64,000 nt of DNA from Blastomonas natatoria (GCF_003201955.1 NZ_QJJM01000001.1:434001-498000); one strand, 5' to 3'. Shown: positions 35,789-45,283, counted from the stretch's first letter. The notes: generated by a model not told the origin, from the sequence alone. Translations and numbers: made by a program.

Positions 35789-35863
35789 TGGTGACCCCTA
35801 CGGGAATCGAACCCGTGTTTCAGCCGTGAAAGGGCCGCGTCCTAACCGCTAGACGAAGGGGCC
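35789..35863 (-). tRNA. tRNA-Glu (anticodon UUC)
   Basis: Read on the minus strand: acceptor arm GGCCCCT pairs with AGGGGTC, D-arm GTCTAGCGGTTAGGAC, anticodon arm with loop CTTTCAC giving anticodon TTC, T-arm ACGGGTTCGAATCCCGT, discriminator A and an encoded CCA at 35789-35791. Length is 75 bases. A 7-bp inverted repeat ACTCTTC/GAAGAGT (35770-35789) lies at its 3' end but without a T-run. Confidence 0.97.
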
Positions 35864-35938
35864 ATCTGTGCGGGAAGCGCCCCTCTAAGCAGTTGGCTTC
35901 GTGCAGTCAAGCGCCCGTTTTGGCTTTTTTCCGCTTTT

Positions 35939-37723
35939 TCAGAAATCCACTGGAGCAAGGTCGTCCACATGCATTTCGGCGGCGTGGTTGCCGTTCCAGT
36001 TGTCGATCTTTACCCGCCCCGCAAGCCAGAATCGCCGGTCGCGCGGGGCGCCTAGCAGAGCCTGACCCAAGGGCGTGTCGACGCTGCGGAACGCCATGGC
36101 CTTGAACGATGCACCGTCATCGCCCGCCGCGATCGCGCGGACATGCGTGGTGCCGACGACATCGCAGCGCACGATTCGTACTGGTCCGGTGGCGATGCGC
36201 GGCGCGGGCCAGCCCATGCCATAGGGCCCGGCCGATTCCATCTGCTCGACAAGCTCGGGCGTCAGACCACGCGGCGCGACCAGCGCATCGACCAGCAGCC
36301 GCGAGGCGCCCGAAGCTGCCGCGACGGGCGCTGCCAGACGCTCTTCCAGAAACTCGCTGAAACGGTCGAGGAGATCCGCGTTGATCGTCAGCCCTGCCGC
36401 CATCGCATGGCCGCCGCCCGCGACGAGCAGCCCGGCATCCTTGGCCGCGATGATTGCCGCGCCCAGATCGACGCCGGGGATCGAGCGGCCCGATCCCTTG
36501 CCGATTCCCGCATCATCCAGCGCGATGACCAGCGAGGGGCGATTCGTCCTTTCCTTGATCCGACCGGCGACAATCCCGATGACCCCTGGATGCCAGCCTT
36601 TGCCTGCGAGCACCGCCACGGCGCGGTTGTGCTGCGCGGCGAGCAAGCTTTCTGCCTCCTCCTGGACCATCGCCTCGATGGCGCGGCGCTCGTCGTTGAG
36701 CCGCGACAGTTCCGCAGCGATGGCGCGCGCTTCGGTCTCGTCTTCGGTGGTCAGCAATCGCACGCCAAGGTCCGCCGAGCCAACGCGTCCGCCTGCATTG
36801 ATGCGCGGGCCTAGCGCAAAGCCGAGGTCAGAACAGACCGGCGCGCGGGTCAGCCTGCTCGCCTCGATCAGCGCGGCCATGCCGATATTGCGCCTGCGCC
36901 CCATGATCCTGAGGCCCTGCGCCACGAACGCGCGGTTGAGACCTTTCAGTTGCGCGACATCGGCGACAGTGCCCAGTGCCACGAGATCAAGCATCTCCAT
37001 CAGCGCCGGCTCCGGCCGGCTGGTGAAATAGCCTTGCGCGCGCAGGGTCCGCACGACAGCAGCGGCTAGCAGAAAGGCGACGCCCACGGCGGCGAGATGG
37101 CCGTGCGATGCCGCCTCGTCGTCCTGGTCGAGCCGGTTCGGGTTGACCAGCGCAAAGGCACGCGGCAGTTCGGCGGCGCATTTGTGGTGATCCACGACGA
37201 CGACATCGACGCCTGCCTCGTGTGCCATCTGCAGCGCCTCATAGGCCATGGCGCCGCAATCCACGGTGACGATCAGCGTCGATCCTGCTTCGGCCAATTT
37301 GGTCAGCGCGGCGCCGGAGGGGCCATAGCCTTCCATCAGCCGGTCCGGGATATAGGCACCTGCCTCGAGCCCGAGAGCGCGCAGCAGCCGGATCAGCAAG
37401 GCTGCGCTGGTCGCTCCGTCGACGTCGTAATCGCCATAGATGGTCACCTTCTCGCGCGCGATCACGGCCAGAGCGAGGCGGTCGGCAGCATTGTCCATGT
37501 CGCGAAAGATCGAGGGATCGGGCATGAAGCTGCGGATCGTGGGCGCGCGGTGCCGCTCCAGATCGTCGCGCGGAACGCCCCGGCTGAGCAGCAGCAGTGA
37601 TACCAGATCGTCGGGCTGCAGATCGGCCTCCCGCCGGTCGCCCTCCGCGCCTCGCCAGTGCCAGGGCTGGTCGGTAAGCGATCGGGCTATGCCGAGAACC
37701 GGATCGGGATGCAGCGTGGCCAT
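35939..37723 (-). CDS. recJ: single-stranded-DNA-specific exonuclease RecJ
   Basis: A 594-residue DHH-family 5'-3' exonuclease. Motifs are YGDYDVDGATSAALL (motif I), VTVDCGAMAYE (II), VVVDHHKC (III, the DHH), then the DHHA1 domain with AGKGWHPGVIGIVAGRI and the GGGHAMAAG nucleic-acid loop. It acts in recombinational repair with the RecF pathway. ATG 37723 (MATLHPDP) has AGGAATT about 8 bases upstream; the frame continues far upstream through a palindromic repeat but that part is not coding. Ordinary housekeeping gene. Confidence 0.95.
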   Translation of the reverse strand: MATLHPDPVLGIARSLTDQPWHWRGAEGDRREADLQPDDLVSLLLLSRGVPRDDLERHRAPTIRSFMPDPSIFRDMDNAADRLALAVIAREKVTIYGDYDVDGATSAALLIRLLRALGLEAGAYIPDRLMEGYGPSGAALTKLAEAGSTLIVTVDCGAMAYEALQMAHEAGVDVVVVDHHKCAAELPRAFALVNPNRLDQDDEAASHGHLAAVGVAFLLAAAVVRTLRAQGYFTSRPEPALMEMLDLVALGTVADVAQLKGLNRAFVAQGLRIMGRRRNIGMAALIEASRLTRAPVCSDLGFALGPRINAGGRVGSADLGVRLLTTEDETEARAIAAELSRLNDERRAIEAMVQEEAESLLAAQHNRAVAVLAGKGWHPGVIGIVAGRIKERTNRPSLVIALDDAGIGKGSGRSIPGVDLGAAIIAAKDAGLLVAGGGHAMAAGLTINADLLDRFSEFLEERLAAPVAAASGASRLLVDALVAPRGLTPELVEQMESAGPYGMGWPAPRIATGPVRIVRCDVVGTTHVRAIAAGDDGASFKAMAFRSVDTPLGQALLGAPRDRRFWLAGRVKIDNWNGNHAAEMHVDDLAPVDF

Positions 37724-37751
37724 GCGGGGGAATTCCTGGTTATGAGAATGA

Positions 37752-37833
37752 ACCGTTTTCCGGCGAAAGCTGGAATCCAGAGCGGGCACGGAGCAATCTC
37801 GCCTCTGGGCTCCGGCTTTCGCCGGAGAACGGT
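37752..37833. repeat. intergenic palindromic repeat, family A
   Basis: Two 31-bp arms (37752-37782 and 37803-37833) form an inverted repeat with 27 of 31 positions matching; the core is TCCGGCGAAAGC. A related pair occurs at 52528-52732. It lies between recJ and the flavodoxin gene, so it may act as a hairpin in the mRNA or as a mobile non-autonomous element. Confidence 0.75.
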
Positions 37834-37923
37834 GCTGGTCTTTCAGAAGGTCTAGCCTGCCAGCCAAAGTTTGGCGAGAGCCTGTCGCAAGGGCTTGGAC
37901 GTTCTCTCCAGCATCGATAGACC

Positions 37924-38424
37924 ATGCCCATGTCCCAGCCACCGACCCTTCTCATCGTCTGGCACAGCCGCACCGGTACGGCGCGCGCGATGGCGCAGGC
38001 AGCAGCGGATGCGGCGCGCGCCGAAGGCGAGGTGCGCATGCTGGCGGCAGATGAGGCACACCCCGAAGACCTGCTTGCCGCCTCGGGCTATCTGTTCGTC
38101 TGTCCGGAGAATCTGGCGAGCATGACCGGCGCGATGAAGGAATTTTTCGACCAGAGCTACTACCCCCTTCTCGGGCGTATCGAGGGCCGACCCTATGCGG
38201 CGATGGTCGCAGCAGGATCGGACGGGGCAGGGGCTGTGCGGCAGATCGAACGGATCTCGACCGGCTGGCGATTGAAGCGCATCGCCGAGAGTCTGATCGT
38301 CTGCACCCATGCGCAGACGCCCGAGCAGATTGCTGCGCCCAAGCTTCCGGACGAAGCTGCTCTGGCTCGCTGCGGCGAATTGGGCGCGATGATCGGCGCG
38401 GGGCTGGCCATGGGCATTTTCTGA
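37924..38424 (+). CDS. flavodoxin-fold NAD(P)H-oxidoreductase-like protein
   Basis: A 166-residue flavodoxin-like protein. The FMN phosphate loop is HSRTGTARAMAQAAADA, and GYLFVCPENLASMTGAMKEFFDQSYY resembles the second FMN-binding loop of flavodoxin reductases of the WrbA/NADPH-dependent FMN reductase group. Reaction partner is unknown. Starts at ATG 37924; ATG 37930 is equally possible as no clear ribosome site precedes either. It stands alone, transcribed toward the S9 peptidase. Confidence 0.8.
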   Translation: MPMSQPPTLLIVWHSRTGTARAMAQAAADAARAEGEVRMLAADEAHPEDLLAASGYLFVCPENLASMTGAMKEFFDQSYYPLLGRIEGRPYAAMVAAGSDGAGAVRQIERISTGWRLKRIAESLIVCTHAQTPEQIAAPKLPDEAALARCGELGAMIGAGLAMGIF

Positions 38425-38478
38425 GCTTAAGTGTTTGCATCTGAAACGAGATTTGGGTCCATTCCAGGGGAGTATCGC

Positions 38479-40413
38479 ATGCTGTTCCGTTCGTCGCTGC
38501 TGGCTGTCGCCGCGCTGATCGCTGTTCCCGCTGCAGCTCAGCAGGCGCCAGTCGAAACCCGCCAGGTTGGAACCGCGCGGCTGGAAAACGTGCCGGAGAT
38601 TCCGCAGGACATCCGCGACGCCGTGCAGCGCTATCAGAATTATCGCGAGGCGCGCTTCCAGGACTGGCTGCCCGACGGATCGATGCTGATCACCACGCGC
38701 TTCGGTTCGACCTTGCAGGTGCACCATGTGCCCGCGCCCGGTGCGGCGCGGCGACAGCTGACCTATTATGGCGAGCCTGTAGGCGGCGCGAAGGTCGTTC
38801 CTGGCAAGAATCGGTTCGTGCTGACCCGCGATACCGGTGGCGACGAATGGTTCCAGCTGTTCGTCCGCGATCTCGACGGCGTCGGCCAGCCGCTGACCGA
38901 GCCGGTGACGCGCAACCAGTCACCGGTCTTCGCCAAGGATGGCAGCCTGCTGGTCTGGTCGCGCGCCACCAAGGGCTCGCCCGATTACGCGATCATGGCC
39001 GCCGATCCCGCAGACCCCAAAAGCCGACGCATGGTCTGGCAGGGCACCGGCGCAGTCGGGCCGCAGGACATCAGCGCCGACAAGGCGACGGTGCTGCTTG
39101 GCAAGGGCATTTCCAATCGCGAGAACCAGTTGATGCTGCTCGACATGGCCAGCGGCAAGGTCACCCCGCTCGACTGGTCGCTCAAGGCCAGGGCGCGGTT
39201 CGAGGATCCGCGCTTCATCGATGGCGGCAAGGCGATTGTCGCGATCACCAATGCGGGCAGCGATTTCCGGCGGCTGGTGCGGATCGACACTGCCACGGGC
39301 CAGATGACCCAGCTGTCCGACAGGGTAAACTGGGATGTCGAGTCCTATGACCTTTCGCCTGACGGCCGCACGCTGACCTATACCATCAACGAGGATGGCT
39401 ATTCGCGGGTTCTGCTCAGCTCGCTTACTACGCCGGGTGCCGTATCGTCGCCCGCACTGCCGCGCGGCGTCGTGACCGCGTTGGCCTTTTCGCCCGATGG
39501 CGGGAAGCTGGCGGTGGGCCTCACCAATGCAACGACGGCGGGAGATGTCTGGGATGTCGATCTCGGCAGCGGCAAGGTCACGCGCTGGACACAGTCCGAA
39601 GCCGGAGAGATTGATGCTGCCAGACTATCCGAACCGACCCTGATCCGCTTCAAGAGCTTTGACGGGCTTTCGGTCCCCGCCTTTGTCTATCGGCCAAAAA
39701 ATGCTGCGCCTGACGCGAAGCTGCCGGTGATCATCGACATCCATGGCGGGCCCGAGGCACAGACCCGGCCGAGCTGGAACCCCGGCGCGCAATATTTTGC
39801 CGATATACTGGGCGCCGTGGTCATCCTGCCCAATGTGCGCGGGTCCGACGGATATGGCACCAAGTATCTCAATCTCGACAACGGGCCGCTGCGTGAGGAC
39901 AGCGTCAAGGACATTGGCGCGCTGATCGACTGGGCAGGCGCGCAGCCCGGCATGGATGCCAGGCGGATCGCGGTCTATGGCCAGTCCTATGGCGGTTACA
40001 TGTCGCTCGCCAGCATGACCTTTTATTCGGACAAGCTGGTAGGCGGGGTCGAGCGCTATGGCATCAGCGATTTCATCAGCTTCATGGCTAATACCGAAGC
40101 CTATCGCCGCGACAACCGCCGCGCCGAATACGGTGACGAGCGCGATCCCAAGATGCGCGCGGTGTTCGAACGGATCGCGCCGCTCAAGAATGTGGGCAGG
40201 ATCACCAAGCCGATGCTGGTGATGCAGGGCGCGAACGATCCGCGCGTGCCGCAGTCCGAATCCGACCAGGTGGTCGCCGCGCTCCGCTCGAACGGCGTCG
40301 AGACCTGGTACGTGCTCTACGCCGATGAGGGCCACGGTTTCCTCAAGAAGGCCAACAACGACCTGCGCCGCGAAGTCGAGACGGTCTTCCTCAAGAAGCT
40401 GTTCGCGCAATGA
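38479..40413 (+). CDS. S9 family prolyl oligopeptidase/dipeptidyl peptidase, secreted
   Basis: A 644-residue secreted serine peptidase. Signal peptide MLFRSSLLAVAALIAVPAAA, a WD40-like beta-propeller in the middle, and a C-terminal alpha/beta-hydrolase domain with nucleophile GQSYGGYMSL, Asp in GANDPRVPQSES and His in DEGHGF. It cleaves short peptides, often after proline, in the periplasm. ATG 38479 has AGGGGAG 6 bases upstream. It overlaps the HDAC-like gene by 4 bp, so the two are one operon. Confidence 0.92.
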   Translation: MLFRSSLLAVAALIAVPAAAQQAPVETRQVGTARLENVPEIPQDIRDAVQRYQNYREARFQDWLPDGSMLITTRFGSTLQVHHVPAPGAARRQLTYYGEPVGGAKVVPGKNRFVLTRDTGGDEWFQLFVRDLDGVGQPLTEPVTRNQSPVFAKDGSLLVWSRATKGSPDYAIMAADPADPKSRRMVWQGTGAVGPQDISADKATVLLGKGISNRENQLMLLDMASGKVTPLDWSLKARARFEDPRFIDGGKAIVAITNAGSDFRRLVRIDTATGQMTQLSDRVNWDVESYDLSPDGRTLTYTINEDGYSRVLLSSLTTPGAVSSPALPRGVVTALAFSPDGGKLAVGLTNATTAGDVWDVDLGSGKVTRWTQSEAGEIDAARLSEPTLIRFKSFDGLSVPAFVYRPKNAAPDAKLPVIIDIHGGPEAQTRPSWNPGAQYFADILGAVVILPNVRGSDGYGTKYLNLDNGPLREDSVKDIGALIDWAGAQPGMDARRIAVYGQSYGGYMSLASMTFYSDKLVGGVERYGISDFISFMANTEAYRRDNRRAEYGDERDPKMRAVFERIAPLKNVGRITKPMLVMQGANDPRVPQSESDQVVAALRSNGVETWYVLYADEGHGFLKKANNDLRREVETVFLKKLFAQ

Positions 40414-41417
40414 GGACATTCTTCGACGCGCGCCAGCATGACCATGCGCCTGCGATGGAGCTGCATAACGGCGCCTATGTGCCCTATGCCGAACATCGCG
40501 GGCGAATGGAGAACGTGCTCGAGGCGCTGAGCTATGTCGAGGCTCCGCGCGATTACGGGATGGAACCGATCCGCCGGGTGCATCGCGACAATTATCTCGA
40601 GTTCCTGCAGAGCGCGCACCCGCGCTGGGTCGAAGCGGGGCGCAACGGCGATGCGCATGGCTATGCCTGGCCGGTTGTCGGGCGGCGTCCTTTGAAGTTG
40701 AACCGCATTGACGCCGATCTCGGCCAGTTCAGCTTCGATGCCTCCAGCCCGATCGCTGCGGGCACCTGGACCAGCGCCTATTGGGCGGCGCAATCGGCGC
40801 TGGCCGCGACCGAGGCGGTTCTGGCGGGGGAGCGTGCGGCCTTCGCGCTGTGCCGTCCGCCGGGCCACCATTGCGGCGCGGATTATCTCGGCGGCTATTG
40901 CTTCATCAACAATATCGCGGTGGCGGCTGAGGCGGCAATAGCGGCGGGGAAGAAGCGCGTCGCGATCCTCGATATCGATTACCATCACGGTAACGGCACC
41001 CAGGACATATTCTACGATCGCGGCGACGTGCTGTTCGTCTCGGTTCATGCCGACCCCGCGACCGACTATCCGTTCTTCTGGGGCCATGCCGACGAACACG
41101 GCGAGGGGGAAGGCGAGGGCGCCACGCTCAACCTGCCGCTGCCGCGCGGCACGGACCTGGCCGCCTATACCGCTGCGCTGGATACAGGCCTCGCCGCGAT
41201 CCGCGATTTCGGCGCGGACATGCTGTGCGTTTCGTTCGGTGCGGATACCTTTGCCGGCGACCCGATCTCGCAGTTCGCCCTGCAGACGGCGGATTACACG
41301 CCGATAGCGAGATCGATCGCAGCGCTCGATCTGCCGACCGTGATCGTCATGGAAGGCGGCTATGCGGTGGACGCACTGGGCGCGAATGTCGCGGCGTTTC
41401 TGGCGGGGTTCGGGTAG
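40410..41417 (+). CDS. HDAC-family acetylpolyamine amidohydrolase-like protein
   Basis: A 335-residue member of the arginase/deacetylase fold. Active-site motifs are RPPGHH, LDIDYHHGNGTQDIF (the Zn ligands Asp and His) and GADTFAGDPISQF (third ligand Asp). The last motif and the FFWGHADEHGEGEGEG loop are characteristic of bacterial acetylpolyamine amidohydrolases rather than acetoin-utilisation AcuC. It removes acetyl groups from polyamines or related amines. Coupled by ATGA to the S9 peptidase, suggesting amine or peptide catabolism. Confidence 0.88.
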   Translation: MRTFFDARQHDHAPAMELHNGAYVPYAEHRGRMENVLEALSYVEAPRDYGMEPIRRVHRDNYLEFLQSAHPRWVEAGRNGDAHGYAWPVVGRRPLKLNRIDADLGQFSFDASSPIAAGTWTSAYWAAQSALAATEAVLAGERAAFALCRPPGHHCGADYLGGYCFINNIAVAAEAAIAAGKKRVAILDIDYHHGNGTQDIFYDRGDVLFVSVHADPATDYPFFWGHADEHGEGEGEGATLNLPLPRGTDLAAYTAALDTGLAAIRDFGADMLCVSFGADTFAGDPISQFALQTADYTPIARSIAALDLPTVIVMEGGYAVDALGANVAAFLAGFG

Positions 41418-41449
41418 ACAGACATGGGTGCCCCGCGAAGTTGGAACCG

Positions 41450-41908
41450 CTATTCCCCTGTCTTCACCTTGCGATAGGGAACAAACTGGCTGAGCGCGCA
41501 ACTACCCAGTGGTACGCCAATGCGCATATCCTGCACCAGCACGATATCGCCCGCGCACAGGCGGCCGACCGGGGTCTGCGAGATCATCGTGTTGTCGCGG
41601 GCGCGGGGGCAGCCCAGATACGGCGTGTTGACGTACACTACCGAGCCATCGTCGTAGAGCAGCACATCATCGCTCGCCGCGGTGGAGCGGCGCAGGCGGA
41701 TGTTTGGAATGCAGTCAACCGGATCGCCCGCCACCCGGTCTTTGAGATAGATTTTCGCGAGCTTCTGGCCGCGCTCATCGAGTTTGGCGATAGCATCGGT
41801 TGTCCGCGCGCGGATTTCTGTATCACGGCTGTCCGATGCGATCAGTGGGGTCGCGCAGGCGAGCGCGGCGAGGCTGAGCATGAGGGGCATGTTGCGCATG
41901 GTCGTCAT
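41450..41908 (-). CDS. secreted hypothetical protein
   Basis: A 152-residue protein with a signal peptide (MTTMRNMPLMLSLAALACATPLIA). The mature part has four Cys (VDCIPN, YLGCPRARD, RLCAGD and GSCALSQF) and a beta-rich middle (DDVLLYDDGSVVYVNTPYLG). Possible later start at the in-frame ATG 41896. I do not recognise the family. It converges with the HDAC-like gene and lies upstream-adjacent to the glyoxalase gene but is separated by 61 bp. Confidence 0.7.
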   Translation of the reverse strand: MTTMRNMPLMLSLAALACATPLIASDSRDTEIRARTTDAIAKLDERGQKLAKIYLKDRVAGDPVDCIPNIRLRRSTAASDDVLLYDDGSVVYVNTPYLGCPRARDNTMISQTPVGRLCAGDIVLVQDMRIGVPLGSCALSQFVPYRKVKTGE

Positions 41909-41969
41909 CCTATTGTTCGGCCCCCTGAGGCAGCCAGTATAACCCAGCCCTTCGCACCTCGCCAGCGGC

Positions 41970-42389
41970 TTACCAGGTGCCGGTATTGGGCATCGACACC
42001 CAGGGTTCGGCGGGCTCCAGATGCCCTTCCTGCAACAGCTCGACCGAAATGCCGTCTGGGCTGCGGACGAAGGCCATATGGCCGTCGCGGGGCGGGCGGT
42101 TGATCGTCACGCCTGCGTCCATCAGCCGCTGGCAGGTTTCGTAGATATTCTCCACCCGATAGGCGAGATGCCCGAAATTGCGGCCGCCGCTGTATTCCTC
42201 CGGGTCCCAGTTGTGCGTGAGTTCGACCTCGGCAACGCCTTCCTGGCCGGGCGCTGCGAGAAAGATCAGCGTGAAGCGCCCCTGTTCGCTCGAGAAGCGG
42301 CGCGTTTCCTTGAGGCCGATCAGTTCGAAAAATTTGATCGTCGCATCGGGATCGGTGACGCGGATCATCGTGTGGAGATATTTGGTCAT
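41970..42389 (-). CDS. gloA: lactoylglutathione lyase (glyoxalase I)
   Basis: A 139-residue glyoxalase I. Metal ligands lie in LHTMIRVTD (His 6), AEVELTHNW (Glu), FGHLAYRVEN (His) and DGISVELLQ (Glu). It converts the methylglyoxal-glutathione hemithioacetal to lactoylglutathione in the cytosol. The single-domain, short form matches the Ni-type bacterial enzymes. Divergent from the SIMPL-domain gene. Confidence 0.92.
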   Translation of the reverse strand: MTKYLHTMIRVTDPDATIKFFELIGLKETRRFSSEQGRFTLIFLAAPGQEGVAEVELTHNWDPEEYSGGRNFGHLAYRVENIYETCQRLMDAGVTINRPPRDGHMAFVRSPDGISVELLQEGHLEPAEPWVSMPNTGTW

Positions 42390-42521
42390 TATACTGGCCT
42401 CAATTCATCGCAGTTAAGACACGGTTCATCGCAGCTCGGTTAGTCGATCAGGCGTGTCGTCGGGGGTGTATGTTCCCCGCAGATATAGGCGGCGCGCAAG
42501 GCATTGGAAGGACTTTCGGAC

Positions 42522-43271
42522 ATGGTTGATGGTGGGGGATCGGACGGATCGGGCAGGCGCGGCTGGGTGCGCGACAATGTGTTTCTCGCCAGTGCCGCGA
42601 TATTGGCGATCGGCATGGTGGCGGGCGGCTATCTGCTTGGCGACGGTCTGCTGCGCGCCAAGCAGGCTGACCGATCGGTGACGGTGCGCGGTCTGGCGGA
42701 AAAGGACGTGACGGCGGATCTTGCCACCTGGACGATAGCCTATTCGGCCCAGGCCGACGACCTTGCGACCGCTCAGGCCGATATCGATGCCGATACAAAG
42801 GCGCTGCGTGGCTTCTTCACCGAACTGGGCTTTGATGGCGATGCGCTGCAGCCGACGGGCGCGAACGTGTCACAGTTCAACAACAATTACGGATCGACCA
42901 CGTACACCATCCGCCAGCGCATGTCGCTGCGGACCAACGACATCAGGAAGGCGCAGGCGGCAGTGAAACGCCAGTTCGATCTGATCCGGCGCGGTGTCGT
43001 GCTCGAAGAAGGATCGGGCATGGCTTACAGCTTTACCAAGCTCAACGACATCAAGCCCAGGATGGTGGCCGAGGCGACCAAGGACGCGCGCGCATCCGCC
43101 GAACAGTTCGCCAAGGACAGTGGCACCGATGTCGGCGGCATCAAGAGCGCGACCCAGGGCTATTTCTCGGTGGAATCGCGCGATGGCGACAGCGGCGGCA
43201 GCTGGGGCGTCAGTGACACGCCGTACAAGAAGGTCCGCGTGGTGACGACCGTGGACTTCTACCTGGATTGA
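42522..43271 (+). CDS. SIMPL/DUF541 domain membrane-anchored protein
   Basis: A 249-residue protein with a basic N-terminus, one membrane helix (about residues 18-38, VFLASAAILAIGMVAGGYLLG) and a periplasmic SIMPL domain: SVTVRGLAEKDVTADLATWT at its start, then YSFTKLNDIKPRMVAEATKDARASAEQFA. ATG 42522 has GGAAGGA 9 bases upstream. SIMPL proteins occur widely and have been linked to oxidative or stress tolerance, but no biochemical function is settled. It is followed by a strong terminator. Confidence 0.85.
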   Translation: MVDGGGSDGSGRRGWVRDNVFLASAAILAIGMVAGGYLLGDGLLRAKQADRSVTVRGLAEKDVTADLATWTIAYSAQADDLATAQADIDADTKALRGFFTELGFDGDALQPTGANVSQFNNNYGSTTYTIRQRMSLRTNDIRKAQAAVKRQFDLIRRGVVLEEGSGMAYSFTKLNDIKPRMVAEATKDARASAEQFAKDSGTDVGGIKSATQGYFSVESRDGDSGGSWGVSDTPYKKVRVVTTVDFYLD

Positions 43272-43283
43272 TGGGGCATACAA

Positions 43284-43441
43284 AATCCTCCCCGGAACGG
43301 GGAGGGGGACCGTGAGCGAAGCGAATGGTGGAGGGGGAGCGGGATAGCGCCCTGCTTGAACCACAATGCCTAATCGCTTCCCCTCCACCACGATGCTGCG
43401 CATCGCGGTCCCCCTCCCCCCTCTGGGGGAGGATTTTTTTT
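43284..43441. repeat. long imperfect palindromic element, family D
   Basis: The two ends are imperfect inverted copies over about 60 bp: TCCTCCCC...GGGGAGGGGGACCG on the left and its counterpart on the right, then TGGTGGAGGGG motifs nearer the centre. Nested hairpins are present. It fills the space between the convergent SIMPL and TPR genes and supplies the terminator at its right end. Confidence 0.75.
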
Positions 43442-43442
43442 T
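43413..43442 (+). terminator. Rho-independent terminator
   Basis: CCTCCCCC-CTCT-GGGGGAGG is a perfect 8-bp stem with a 4-base loop, followed by A and nine T residues (43434-43442). It ends the SIMPL transcript. Confidence 0.85.
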
Positions 43443-43448
43443 CACGGA

Positions 43449-44318
43449 TTACGGCTTTGCTGGGGGCACGGCGCTCTCCGCCTCTGCCTTGTCCAGCTCG
43501 CTCAGATGGGCACGCGCCGTTTTTGCGATCGGTCCTTCCGGGCGGATTTCGACAGCCTGTGTCCAGTTGCGCCGGGCAACATCATGTTTCCCGGCGCTGG
43601 CGGCAATGTTGCCCGCCTCCAGCGCCACTTCGGGATCACGCGGGGCCAGCCGGGCGGCGATGTCGATATCCGCCTGCGCGCGATCGAGCTTGCCCAGGCG
43701 CCGCGCGAGCGTGGCCGACAGCAACCAGGCCAGCGGATCTTCCGGCGCCAGCTTGTGCGCCTCGGCCAGCGCGATTTCCGCCGCATCGGTCTTGCCTGCA
43801 ACTACGAGCGCGCGGGCCCGGTCGAGATGCAGCTCTCCCAGCAAAAGACCTTGTGCCACTCCCTGGGCCATTGCGGCATCGAAATAGGTCAGTGCCTTGT
43901 CCGCATCGCCAGTGGCGAGCACTGCATTTCCGGCCTGGGTCCACAGATTCGTGGCGCGCTTGTCTCTCGCTAGCTCGGCATCGCGCGCTGCATCGACAAA
44001 GGCATCGGCTGCGGCGGCCCAGCGGCCTTCCTTGGCATAGGCAAAGCCCAGGCAATGGCGCGCGAAATAGCCGCCGCCGGCGATCAGCCACTCATTGGCT
44101 GCAACGATGCCGCTTGCAGGATCGTCGGTTGCCATATCCATGCAGGCATCGAACCTCGCTTCGTCGGCCACCGGCGACGTGAAGCCGCGCAGGGAAGGGC
44201 TGGGGCGTGGGTCCTCGGCGGGTTGTGAGGCTGGCTGTGATGGCACAACCGGGGCGTTGGCATCGGCGGGGCCGATCTGGCTGAGTGCAAGCAGCAGCGT
44301 GGCGGTGAACAGGGTCAT
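43449..44318 (-). CDS. secreted TPR-repeat protein
   Basis: A 289-residue protein with a signal peptide (MTLFTATLLLALSQIGPADA), a Pro-rich linker, and then about five TPR units (for example HCLGFAYAKEGRWAAAADAF, NAVLATGDADKALTYFDAAM, WLLSATLARRLGKLDRAQAD, ALEAGNIAASAGKHDVARRN). TPRs mediate protein binding, so it is probably a periplasmic scaffold. The partner is unknown. It lies 24 bp downstream of the ATP-grasp gene on the same strand. Confidence 0.85.
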   Translation of the reverse strand: MTLFTATLLLALSQIGPADANAPVVPSQPASQPAEDPRPSPSLRGFTSPVADEARFDACMDMATDDPASGIVAANEWLIAGGGYFARHCLGFAYAKEGRWAAAADAFVDAARDAELARDKRATNLWTQAGNAVLATGDADKALTYFDAAMAQGVAQGLLLGELHLDRARALVVAGKTDAAEIALAEAHKLAPEDPLAWLLSATLARRLGKLDRAQADIDIAARLAPRDPEVALEAGNIAASAGKHDVARRNWTQAVEIRPEGPIAKTARAHLSELDKAEAESAVPPAKP

Positions 44319-44342
44319 GGCGGCTCCTTGACCTGCGCGACC

Positions 44343-45209
44343 TTAACCGGCGCTGGCTGGCTGGCGCGCCGCAGCGGCTATGGCAGCAGCAAAGGCCCTG
44401 CCTCCATCGGCCGTGCGATCCAATGATAGCCACGGCTCGATCAGCTCTATCTCCATCAGCGCATAGCCGCCCCGGCCATCGCCGACCATGTCTATGCGGG
44501 CGTAGAGCAGTTCCGCGTCGATCGCCTGCAAGGTCGCCAGCGCCAGAGCGCGCGCTGCCGCTGGAGGATCGACCGCCTGCGACTGCCCGCCAAACTGGCC
44601 CTGCACCCGGAAATCGCCGCTGGCGGGACGCTTGAGAATGGCGTGGGCAAACTCTCCGGCCAGCCAGAACAGCGAATATTCGCCCTCGCTGGCAATGGCA
44701 GGCATCATCGGCTGCACCAGCATGGTTTTGCCGAGAGCCGCAATGGGGCAGGTGACGCCATCTCGCAGCAGCCAGGTGTGATCCGACGCTGCTGAAACCG
44801 GCGGTTTGATGACCAGATCCCGAGCAGCGAAGGCGGAACGCGCTTCAGCCAGTGCCGCCTCGTCCAGCGCATCGCTCAGGATCGTCGGAACGATCGCTAC
44901 GCCCTTGTCCTGCAGCGCAAGCAGATAGCGCTTGTCGGTATTCCAGCGCAGCACCGGCAGTGGGTTGAGAAAGCGCGTTCCGTCCCAGCGATCAAGCTGA
45001 TCGTACCAGCGCTGCAGGTCGCGGTGGTAGCCCCATGCCATCAGCGGCAGTGCCAGATCGGCCGATATCGGCGCGACGTCCGTCCAGGCGCGCCATTCTG
45101 CCGACAGGTCATGCGCGGCAAGCAGAGGCTCGATCAGGACCGCCTGGTCCTGCCAATCATCATAGCGCTTGAGATCGGCCTTGTCGGGAATAAGGATGCA
45201 GATGCGCAT
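44343..45209 (-). CDS. ATP-grasp domain ligase-like protein
   Basis: A 288-residue protein with an ATP-grasp fold similar to RimK/glutathione-synthetase relatives: RDLVIKPPVSAASDHTWLL and LVQPMMPAIASEGEYSLFWL form the nucleotide-binding lysine and lid, and YARIDMVGD with LMEIELIEPW are the acidic metal-binding residues. It should join a carboxylate to an amine or thiol using ATP. Substrate unknown; the closest named analogue by pattern is the cycloserine ligase DcsG type. Divergent from DUF350. Confidence 0.8.
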   Translation of the reverse strand: MRICILIPDKADLKRYDDWQDQAVLIEPLLAAHDLSAEWRAWTDVAPISADLALPLMAWGYHRDLQRWYDQLDRWDGTRFLNPLPVLRWNTDKRYLLALQDKGVAIVPTILSDALDEAALAEARSAFAARDLVIKPPVSAASDHTWLLRDGVTCPIAALGKTMLVQPMMPAIASEGEYSLFWLAGEFAHAILKRPASGDFRVQGQFGGQSQAVDPPAAARALALATLQAIDAELLYARIDMVGDGRGGYALMEIELIEPWLSLDRTADGGRAFAAAIAAAARQPASAG

Positions 45210-45283
45210 GGAACAGGTCCGGCTTTGAGAAGGGGAGCGGTTCGGGCTTGATCGCTCTGCCCTTTGCGGTCAACAGTCCGGCC

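Noticed and set aside
35538-35852. A 104-codon frame ending in GNRTRVSAVKGPR
   Set aside because: This is the well-known false protein produced by reading tRNA-Glu on the wrong strand.
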